This document shows positions 17,188-24,008 of a stretch of 37,223 nucleotides of DNA, one piece after another (within the stretch, counting starts at the first letter, position 1; each line of letters starts with the position of its first letter). The notes beneath the pieces are model-generated. The model did not search any database. It worked only from the letters and a program-made list of their open reading frames with translations, and had not been told where the DNA came from. Made by a program: the position numbers and the translations under genes. This DNA is from an uncultured Campylobacter sp. (GTDB lineage Bacteria; Campylobacterota; Campylobacteria; Campylobacterales; Campylobacteraceae), in contig NZ_CALBWL010000030.1 of assembly GCF_937973075.1 (NCBI RefSeq), positions 1-37,223 on the forward strand, written 5' to 3'.

Positions 17188-17461
17188 AGATGAAATTTTT
17201 GAAATTTTAAAAAAGGCGCTCGTGGAGCTTTTCGAGATCGACGAGAGCAAGGTCGTGCCGGAGGCTAAAATTTACGAGGATCTGCAGATTGACAGCATCG
17301 ACGCGATCGATCTGGTCGATTACGTCAAGAAAAACACGGGCTACAAGCTGATGCCCGATGATTTTAAAAATATCCAAACTCTCGGCGACATCGTGGATGC
17401 CGTAGCCGCAAAGCTCGATCAGGGCGCGAGCGGAGAGACTACTACGGGCGGCGAGAGTTAA
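17180..17461 (+). CDS. apeF: Acyl carrier protein ApeF
   Basis: A 93-residue ACP. I start it at the ATG at 17180, preceded by AGGAG, and not at the in-frame ATG at 17138 within apeE. The prosthetic-group Ser39 lies in EDLQIDSIDAIDLVDYV, closer to fatty-acid-type ACPs than ApeE is. A short tail after residue 80 (DQGASGETTTGGES) is low in complexity. Tandem ACPs are a constant feature of APE clusters. It ends the first gene chain; 700 bp of non-coding DNA follow. Confidence 0.88.
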   Translation: MSKDEIFEILKKALVELFEIDESKVVPEAKIYEDLQIDSIDAIDLVDYVKKNTGYKLMPDDFKNIQTLGDIVDAVAAKLDQGASGETTTGGES

Positions 17462-18162
17462 ATTTCGCCGTGCGGCGCGGCAAGATCGCGGGTAGTTTAC
17501 TTTGCGGCGGCACAAAGACGGCGGACGAGCGGATAATATACGGCGGCATTTTGTTTAACGCGCGCGGTGTTTTGATAACGTGCGGCACATATTATCAAAG
17601 GTGCGCGGCAAACGGCGAACATTTTAATTGAAAAAGCATGGAGCGAGCGGCTTTTACGGGCTTAGCGCTTAAGCGACACGGTACAAAGCCCGCTTACCTG
17701 CCGCTTTTAGGCTATTATGTAAAGCGCTTTGCAGATCAAAATTTTAAAATTTAAATCTGCGAGCCTGGGTGAAATTTTGAAATTTTAAAAGACGCTGTTT
17801 CTTTTGCGACCGTCGCTTTCATAAAATTTCAAAATTTTAAAATTTGACTGGATTTAAATTTAGCGGATCTGATCGCGGGCGCAGTGCCGCGAGCTAAATG
17901 AAAGCGCAGCTAAATTTTAAGATGCGGCTAGAATTTGAAGGCGGCAGGCGCGGCTGAATTAAAATTTTAAAATCATAGCGCACAAAACCGTGGCGCCGAG
18001 GTCAAATTTAAAGTATCTCGGCACAGTACAAATCGCGCCGACTGCGCTGCTAGCGGCGAAACCAAAAACCACCGTGGTAAAACTAAAAATCGCAGCAGCA
18101 AAAGCCCAACCGCCGTGGTAAAAAAACCAAGCCCTCGCGGCTAAATTTAAGGATTTCAAAGA
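17462..18162. other. Non-coding gap inside the APE cluster, AAATTT-rich
   Basis: No gene is supported. At least ten AAATTT hexamers lie between 17730 and 17975, often as AAAATTTTAAAATTT. A 41-bp-spaced repeat of CCGTGGTAAAA occurs near 18072 and 18113. A minus-strand frame (17959-18159) is hydrophobic but has no ribosome site I trust. The AAGGA before apeG is at about 18149-18153. Confidence 0.55.
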
Positions 18163-18702
18163 TTGCGACGAACGATATTTTTAAAAACAGCTACCGTAAT
18201 TTTAAGCGTGTTTTACCCTTTCGGCCTCTATTTTTTGCACGGCGGCGCGCAGGTCTGCTTGCTCGCGGCGATGAGCGCGCTATGGGGGGCGCGAGCTATT
18301 TTTGAAAGTAAAGATCGCGCTATTAAGGGCGCGAGCGCGGCATTTTTTGCGCTGTGCGCCATATTTAGCGGCGGAACGCTCGCGTATCTGTATCCGCTCA
18401 TAATAAATTTCTCGCTCGCGGCGCTTTTTGCGCTCAGCCTAAGATCGACGCCCGCGATCACGCGCCTAGCGCTTTTGAAGCAGCCAGGTTTCAACGAACA
18501 CGGCCGCGCCTACACGCGCAAGCTGACCGAAGTTTGGCTCGGATTTTTCGTGCTAAACGGCCTGCTTAGCGCGGCACTGCTGCTACCGCGAGATAAAATT
18601 TATTGGAGCGTTTACTGCGGCGCGATCTCATACGTCCTCATCGGCGCGCTGATCGGCGGCGAGATGATTTTTAGGAAATTTTATGTTAAAAAATTTGATT
18701 AA
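18163..18702 (+). CDS. apeG: APE membrane protein ApeG (COG4648-like)
   Basis: A 179-residue polytopic membrane protein with about five or six hydrophobic segments: VILSVFYPFGLYFL (about 11-24), VCLLAAMSALWGA, ASAAFFALCAIFSG, YLYPLIINFSLAALFAL, WLGFFVLNGLLSAALLL and GAISYVLIGALIGGEMIF. The segment LLKQPGFNEHGRAYTRKLTEVW between helices is typical of the COG4648 family found in APE loci. The start is TTG at 18163, 9 bp after AAGGA. Its end overlaps the apeH start by 20 bp. The biochemical role is unknown; a part in membrane assembly of the pigment machinery is likely. Confidence 0.82.
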   Translation: MRRTIFLKTATVILSVFYPFGLYFLHGGAQVCLLAAMSALWGARAIFESKDRAIKGASAAFFALCAIFSGGTLAYLYPLIINFSLAALFALSLRSTPAITRLALLKQPGFNEHGRAYTRKLTEVWLGFFVLNGLLSAALLLPRDKIYWSVYCGAISYVLIGALIGGEMIFRKFYVKKFD

Positions 18703-20827
18703 TTCTTTAAAGCCCTATGAGCGTGAAATCCTTGCTGCGGCGGCTCTTGCGCGCGATTTGGCAAAAACGGAGTGTAAACAAAGCAAAGCGGCAAGCTTAA
18801 AAGGCGCAGGCAAACCCCAAAATAGCGCGGCAAGCGTAAATTTAAAAGATGCGGAAAATTCTAGCAGAAGCGCAAATCTCAATGACGCGGAAAATTCTAG
18901 CGGCGGCACAGATGCTACGCATGCCACGCAAACGGCGCAGACGCAAGAGCAAAAAAATGCGCCGATGATCGAAATTTACGGCGAGGACGCGGCAGAGTTC
19001 ATCGCGTTTTTTTTCGGTGCGATGATTGCGGGATTTGCACCCGTACTGCTGCGAGAGCCAAAATTTAGCGGCAAATTTCATCTAGGCGGCGACGTAAAAA
19101 TTCCAAATCTCGCCACAGCGCAAGGTTTATCCGAATTCAGCCCTCATGATTTAGAAAACATTTCGTCTCGCGATACCGAAAAATCCACACCTAAAATTTC
19201 ATCTAAAAACGCGCCGCAAAATCACGCGCCGTGCGAGCAAGAACCTGTCTCTTTGCATCTACTGCGCGCCGATCAGAAATTTTATATCAAAACTTCGGGC
19301 TCGACGGGCGAGGCGAAAAATATCGAAAAAAGCCTGCGCGATATGGTTTTGGAGGCGGAATTTTTAGTAGAAAGATTTGGCCTTTGCGCAAGTGATCGAT
19401 TTTTATCGGGCGTCTCACACCAAAATATGTTTGGGCTCACATTTAGCATCTTCGTGCCGCTGCTTTGCGGCTCGTGCACGCAAAAAGGCGGGCTAAACTA
19501 CCCTGAAATCATCCTTGCAGCCGATCTTGCAGGCGCCGTGCTGATCAGCTCGCCCACGGTGCTCGGCGCGCTGTGCGAGCACGCAGATGCCGCAAACATA
19601 GCGCCTTTGAGCACTATTTTTAGCGCGGGCGCGCCGCTAAGTCTTGCGATCCGAGATAATTTGCGCGCGCTTAGCAGTGCCCGCATCGTCGATATTTATG
19701 GCTCCAGCGAGACGGGCGTGATCGCCTGCAACGAGGGCTCAGGGCTTAAGAAATTTGCTCCCGTAAGCGTGCAGATCCGCGCAGATATTGATAGCGGCGG
19801 CGCAGAGAAACGCGAGAGCAAGCCTTTCGATTCTGCGGCAGGCTCTTGCAGAGAAAATTATACGGTAAAGCCTAAAACGAGCCGTGTGGGCGAGCAAAAT
19901 GCGGACAGACAAGACACAAGCCTCTCGGGCGAGCAGGCGTCTAAATTTAATGCAGACGCTAGCGATAAAACCGCGGCCGGCCAGGAAAACAGCTCCGCAC
20001 CGAGCTCCGCGATCAAACACGACGATAAATTTGCGCAATCAGATGGGCTTTGCGATAAATTTACGGTAAAGCAGCCCGCCGACAAATTTTCGCAAACGGG
20101 CGAGTTTACGATCAGTTCGCCTTGGTGTGAGCGCTTTGAAAGCCGCGATTTCGGCTATGTGCGCGCAGACGAGATCACACTTTTGGGGCGCGGCGACCGC
20201 ACCGTCAAAATCAACGAAAACCGCGTGAGCCTTGATCTGCTCGAAGCTAAGCTCCGCTCGCACGAATTTATCGGCGAATGCAGGATCGATCTGCACCCGC
20301 AGCGCGACCGCGCCGTAGCTCTTATCAAGCTTAGCGAGCGCGGCGAGCATGCGTTTCGCGCAGGCGGCAAGAAGGGCGTCACGGACGGGCTGAAGGCCTT
20401 TTTAAAGCCCGAATTCGGCGCGATTTTGCGCTACTTCAAGATCGCAAGCAAGCTGCCTTTTAACGAGCAGGGAAAGCTAAGCAAAAAGGACTTTTTAAGC
20501 GCCCTGCAGCGCTACGAGGTGCCCGTTTTCGAGCGGAGCGCGGAGAATGAGTTTCGCGCGAAGATGCAAGCCAGCGACTTTTATTTTGACGGACACTTTG
20601 CGCGATTTGCGCTGGTGCCCGCGTTTATGCAGCTTCGCTTCGTATTGATCTGCGCAAAAGCCCTCGGCTACGAGCTGGACGGCACGCAAAAAATAGAAAA
20701 TTTAAAATTTACGAATTTTATCCGCCCGGGTGATGAAATTTCAATCAAAATCACCGAGGCAAGCGGCAAGCTCCGCTTTGAAATTTCAAACGACAAGGTC
20801 TGCGCCAGTGGAAGAATCTGCCTTTAA
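18683..20827 (+). CDS. apeH: ApeH-ApeI fusion: aryl-activating ligase plus dehydratase domain
   Basis: A 714-residue two-domain protein. Residues 1-610 form an ANL adenylating enzyme that would activate the aromatic starter and load an ACP: SGSTGEAK (205-212), YGSSETG (339-345), GRGDRTVKINENRVS (502-516), and the A10 lysine in FNEQGKLSKK (about Lys598). Residues 612-714 form a hotdog domain equal to ApeI: FYFDGHFARFALVPAFMQL, with catalytic-type His638, then FIRPGDEISI. The FabZ Glu position (14 after the His) is Arg here. Three low-complexity stretches interrupt the ligase: about 30-92, 135-192 and 367-475. The first contains a 36-bp tandem pair (NLKDAENSS and NLNDAENSS). Confidence 0.87.
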   Translation: MLKNLINSLKPYEREILAAAALARDLAKTECKQSKAASLKGAGKPQNSAASVNLKDAENSSRSANLNDAENSSGGTDATHATQTAQTQEQKNAPMIEIYGEDAAEFIAFFFGAMIAGFAPVLLREPKFSGKFHLGGDVKIPNLATAQGLSEFSPHDLENISSRDTEKSTPKISSKNAPQNHAPCEQEPVSLHLLRADQKFYIKTSGSTGEAKNIEKSLRDMVLEAEFLVERFGLCASDRFLSGVSHQNMFGLTFSIFVPLLCGSCTQKGGLNYPEIILAADLAGAVLISSPTVLGALCEHADAANIAPLSTIFSAGAPLSLAIRDNLRALSSARIVDIYGSSETGVIACNEGSGLKKFAPVSVQIRADIDSGGAEKRESKPFDSAAGSCRENYTVKPKTSRVGEQNADRQDTSLSGEQASKFNADASDKTAAGQENSSAPSSAIKHDDKFAQSDGLCDKFTVKQPADKFSQTGEFTISSPWCERFESRDFGYVRADEITLLGRGDRTVKINENRVSLDLLEAKLRSHEFIGECRIDLHPQRDRAVALIKLSERGEHAFRAGGKKGVTDGLKAFLKPEFGAILRYFKIASKLPFNEQGKLSKKDFLSALQRYEVPVFERSAENEFRAKMQASDFYFDGHFARFALVPAFMQLRFVLICAKALGYELDGTQKIENLKFTNFIRPGDEISIKITEASGKLRFEISNDKVCASGRICL

Positions 20828-21809
20828 GCCCGCGTTTTTGCTACCCTACTTTAACCACCCCGCGCGCATTGCCGAGCTCGTAAGCGCCCTAGCGCCCATC
20901 GCGCCCGTGCTGATCGTGGACGACGGCAGCGACGAGGCGAGCAAAAGCGCGCTAAAGGGGCTTGCGGCTCAAATTTACGCCCGCGCGCAAAACGGTGGTA
21001 AAGGCGCTGCCGTGTGTGACGGGCTAGCGTGGGCGAAGGAGCTTGGATTTACGCACGCCTTTCAGATAGACGCGGACTTTCAGCACGACGTAAGCAGATG
21101 TGAGGAGTTTTTGGCGCTTGCGGCGCGCAAGCCTTCCGCGTTGATCTGCGCCGCGCCCGTATATGACGAAAGCGCGCCCAAATCCCGCCTGCACGGACGC
21201 AAGATAATGAATTTTTGGTGCGTGATAAATACCCTTTCGCACCGCATAAAAGACGCAATGTGTGGCTTTAGAATTTACCCGCTAAAGGGGATCGTGCCCC
21301 TTCTGCCCCAAACCAAAAGCCGCAGGATGGGCTTTGATGCCGAAATTTTAATCCTAGCCGTACGGGCGGGGCTAGAGATAAAATGGCTCGATCTGGCGGT
21401 GCACTACGAAGCGGGCGGGGTGAGCCATTTCGCGCCGTTTCGAGATAATTTCGGAATTTCGCTGATGCACGCTAGGCTATTTTGCGGGCTTCCGCTTTGG
21501 CTTGCAAAAAGGGTGCTAAAGCGCGCCTGCGATAAATTTAAAAAGCGCGGCTTGCAGGATGCTTCGCAGCAGAACGCAGACGAAATTTTGCAAGGGCTAT
21601 CGGGGCAAAACCTTTGCAGCGGCGCGCGGCGCGATAGCTGCAAAGGTGCGAAAGAGGAGATGGACGGCGGCGCAGACGAAAAAGCCGGTACCGAAAAATG
21701 CGGCGACAAGGCCGCAGCACAAAGCCCGCAGGCGGAAAATTCAGCGCAAAGCCCGCTCGTAAAAGCCTCGCCGCAACATGCCGCCGTAAAGGACGGGCGC
21801 GATGGCTAA
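20808..21809 (+). CDS. apeJ: APE family 2 glycosyltransferase (N-terminal half of ApeJ)
   Basis: A GT-A fold glycosyltransferase. I use the GTG at 20808, since the in-frame ATG at 20730 lies deep inside apeH-I. This gives 333 residues. Seen: FLLPYFNHPARI at the start, LIVDDGSDEASK, QNGGKGAAV, the metal-binding DADFQHD, then CGFRIYPL and RMGFDAEILILA. The catalytic domain ends near residue 260. The remaining tail (about 270-333) is low in complexity. In many APE clusters this domain is fused to an LPLAT acyltransferase (COG4261) in one ApeJ protein; here the second half is a separate gene overlapping by 8 bp. Confidence 0.85.
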   Translation: MEESAFKPAFLLPYFNHPARIAELVSALAPIAPVLIVDDGSDEASKSALKGLAAQIYARAQNGGKGAAVCDGLAWAKELGFTHAFQIDADFQHDVSRCEEFLALAARKPSALICAAPVYDESAPKSRLHGRKIMNFWCVINTLSHRIKDAMCGFRIYPLKGIVPLLPQTKSRRMGFDAEILILAVRAGLEIKWLDLAVHYEAGGVSHFAPFRDNFGISLMHARLFCGLPLWLAKRVLKRACDKFKKRGLQDASQQNADEILQGLSGQNLCSGARRDSCKGAKEEMDGGADEKAGTEKCGDKAAAQSPQAENSAQSPLVKASPQHAAVKDGRDG

Positions 21810-22914
21810 GCACTGGAGCGAAAACAACGAAAAGGCGGGCGCGGCGCTTTTAAATTTAGCCCGCTTCATCACACTTCACACGCCCGATTTTTGTATGCGA
21901 GGCACAGCACTTTGCATCTCGGCGATCTATTTTGCGCTGCTTAAAAACGAGCGACGCGCGATCAAGGAATTTTTGCGGCGCGCGCTTGATCGCGAGCCCA
22001 AAATTCGCGAAATTTACGCGAATTTTTATAAATTTTCTCTCAGTCTGTGCGAAAAAATTGCGGTTTGGAACGGCAAGATCGCGCTGGATCAAATTCGCGT
22101 GCAAAGCGGCATGAAAGAACTTTTAAGCGACGGAACGGGCAAAATTTTAATCACTTCGCACTTCGGCAACACCGAGATCGCGCGCGCCCTTTCGGCAAGC
22201 ACGGCGGGGATAAAAATCAACGTGCTGATCTTTCGCAAACACAGCGAAAATTTTATGAAATTTATCGAAAAGATGGGCGGCGGCGTGAAAATTCTCTACG
22301 TCGGCGAGCTCGGCATCGGCGAGATGCTGCAAATCAAAGAGCTACTGCAAAATGGCGAGCACATCGCGATAATGGGCGATCGCATGCCGGTGGGCTCGGA
22401 CAAATTTCAAAGCGAGGATTTTTTAGGGTGCAGCGCAAACTTCCCGATCGGCGGCTATCTGCTCGCTAAAATTTTGGACGCGCCGCTATTTAGCCTATGG
22501 TGCTACGAAGGACGCGAAGGGCATGAGCTACGGCTGCAGCCGCTACCTGCGCCGCTAAAAAGCCGCGATAAGGCGCAATCGGTCGCGCTAGCGCTTAAAA
22601 GCTACGTGCAGCAACTGGAGCTTTATGCCAAAGCGTTTCCTTCTCAATGGTATAATTTCTTTGATTTTTGGGCGCAAGGAAAAGACGCGAACGATGCAAA
22701 GCGCGACGGCGCCGTAAATTTCGGCGAGACGAGCACGGATACTGCGTCAAATTTAAATGGCGCAGCGGGTTTAAATGACACGGCGAGTTCAAATACGGCG
22801 CCGAATTTGAAAAGTGCGGCGAGTTCGGATACTGCGCTAAATTTAAATAATTCAAATTTAGCCGCCGCGCAAGATGAAAAATTTCATAGCGGAGAGAAAA
22901 ATGAAAGAGTATAA
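21802..22914 (+). CDS. APE LPLAT acyltransferase (C-terminal half of ApeJ)
   Basis: A 370-residue acyltransferase of the LpxL/COG4261 type. The HX4E box is SHFGNTE (His120, Glu125). Further marks are GGGVKILYVGELGIGEMLQIKELL, IAIMGDRMPVGSDK (about 192-205), FPIGGYLLAKILDAPLFSLWCYEG, and the end signature FPSQWYNFFDFW, typical of lipid A-type acyltransferases. From about 295 a repeated tail follows (DTASNLNG, LNDTASSN, SDTALNLNN), not expected for the family. The ATG at 21802 overlaps the glycosyltransferase stop. It should attach an acyl or aryl polyene chain to a sugar or lipid acceptor; the exact acceptor is unknown. Confidence 0.84.
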   Translation: MAKHWSENNEKAGAALLNLARFITLHTPDFCMRGTALCISAIYFALLKNERRAIKEFLRRALDREPKIREIYANFYKFSLSLCEKIAVWNGKIALDQIRVQSGMKELLSDGTGKILITSHFGNTEIARALSASTAGIKINVLIFRKHSENFMKFIEKMGGGVKILYVGELGIGEMLQIKELLQNGEHIAIMGDRMPVGSDKFQSEDFLGCSANFPIGGYLLAKILDAPLFSLWCYEGREGHELRLQPLPAPLKSRDKAQSVALALKSYVQQLELYAKAFPSQWYNFFDFWAQGKDANDAKRDGAVNFGETSTDTASNLNGAAGLNDTASSNTAPNLKSAASSDTALNLNNSNLAAAQDEKFHSGEKNERV

Positions 22915-23446
22915 ATTTCGCGCCAGATTTTACGACGCCGATCCGATGGGCGTGATGTGGCACGGCAACTACGTAAAGCTCTGCGAGGACGCTAGATGCG
23001 AGTTTTGGCGCGACGCAGGCTACACATATATACAGATGAGAGATGATGGATTTATATATCCCATTATCAAAATGGAGTTTAAATTTATCGCGCCGATACT
23101 TTTTGACGACGAGGTTGCGGTAAGTATCGAGCTACTTGAGTGCGACACGATTATAAAATTCTCCTACCGCATCAAAAGCCCATCAGGCGCGCTCTTAGCC
23201 AAGGCAACCACGTCGCAAGCCGCGGTGGAGCTTGCTTCCAAAAGGACGCTGTATGAGATACCGCCGCAGTTAAGGGCGTGCGCGGATAAAATTTTAGCGG
23301 GGAAAAATTCCGCGAGTAAAATTTCAGCGACGAATGAAATTTCGGCGGCAAATGAAATTTCAGTAGCAAATAAAGCCGCGTCCGAGCAAGAGCGCTCTCA
23401 AAACGCCGCGGCAAATGAAATTTTGCCTAGCGATAACGGGCAATGA
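22901..23446 (+). CDS. apeK: APE acyl thioesterase ApeK (4HBT/YbgC-like)
   Basis: A hotdog thioesterase. I start at the ATG at 22901, preceded by GGAGAG; the in-frame ATG at 22874 is within the previous gene. It has 181 residues. The active-site signature is FYDADPMGVMWHGNYVKLCEDARCEFW with catalytic-type Asp14. IYPIIKMEFKFIAPILFDDEV continues the fold. The domain ends near residue 130. The last 40 residues are repeated Asn-Glu-Ile words (ATNEIS, AANEIS, VANKAA, AANEIL), absent from normal YbgC proteins. It would hydrolyse or transfer the aryl polyene from ACP or clear aberrant chains. Confidence 0.86.
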   Translation: MKEYKFRARFYDADPMGVMWHGNYVKLCEDARCEFWRDAGYTYIQMRDDGFIYPIIKMEFKFIAPILFDDEVAVSIELLECDTIIKFSYRIKSPSGALLAKATTSQAAVELASKRTLYEIPPQLRACADKILAGKNSASKISATNEISAANEISVANKAASEQERSQNAAANEILPSDNGQ

Positions 23447-23480
23447 AAATTTTAGCGAGCATAAAATTTAAAGGACTACG

Positions 23481-24008
23481 ATGAAAATTTTAGCTTTATT
23501 TTTAGCGATTTTGGGGCTTACGAGCGCGCTTGAAGTAAGCGATCTGGCGCTTAAGACCGACAATATCGGCGGCAAATTTAGCGAAACGCTCAGCATCGAG
23601 GGCTTTACCGAGCCCGTACGAAGCAGCGGCGAGTTTAGGATCAAGGGCGGCGAGCTGTTTTGGACTACGCTAGAGCCGGTGCGAAGCGAGCTAAAAATTG
23701 GCGCAGACGGCGTTTTTGAGCGTAGCGGCGTGGCGTGGATCAAAAGCGCCGATTCGCTTTTTGACAAGGATACCTTTTTAGCGATCTCGCGCCTGGACGT
23801 AGCGCGGCTTAGCAAAAATTTCTCGATCGCGCTAAGCGGCAGCAAAGATGCGTGGCGCGCCGAGCTAAGCCCCAAAGGGATGCTACAAAATATCTTTAAA
23901 AATATCGTGATCGAGGGCGGCGCCTACGTCAGGGTGCTGCGAATTAACAGCGCTAACGGCGATGTGAGCGAAAACGTATTTTCGAGCGTCGTGAGCTTAG
24001 ATGAGTAA
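23481..24008 (+). CDS. apeL: APE LolA-like periplasmic carrier ApeL
   Basis: A 175-residue protein with a short signal peptide (KILALFLAILGLTSA) and a LolA-like lipid-carrier domain: FSETLSIEGFTEPVRSSGEF, GGELFWTTLEPVRSELKI, GVFERSGVAW. LolA-type proteins form an open beta-barrel that shields a lipid chain in the periplasm. In APE clusters this member is always next to an MMPL exporter, which suggests it ferries the aryl polyene lipid from ApeM to the outer membrane. The ribosome site is AAAGGA before ATG. The stop overlaps apeM by 8 bp. Confidence 0.85.
   Translation: MKILALFLAILGLTSALEVSDLALKTDNIGGKFSETLSIEGFTEPVRSSGEFRIKGGELFWTTLEPVRSELKIGADGVFERSGVAWIKSADSLFDKDTFLAISRLDVARLSKNFSIALSGSKDAWRAELSPKGMLQNIFKNIVIEGGAYVRVLRINSANGDVSENVFSSVVSLDE

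Noticed and set aside
17959..18159. Minus-strand hydrophobic 66-residue frame
   Set aside because: No ribosome site, antisense to the leader of apeG, and the sequence is explained by repeated CCGTGGTAAAA-type DNA.
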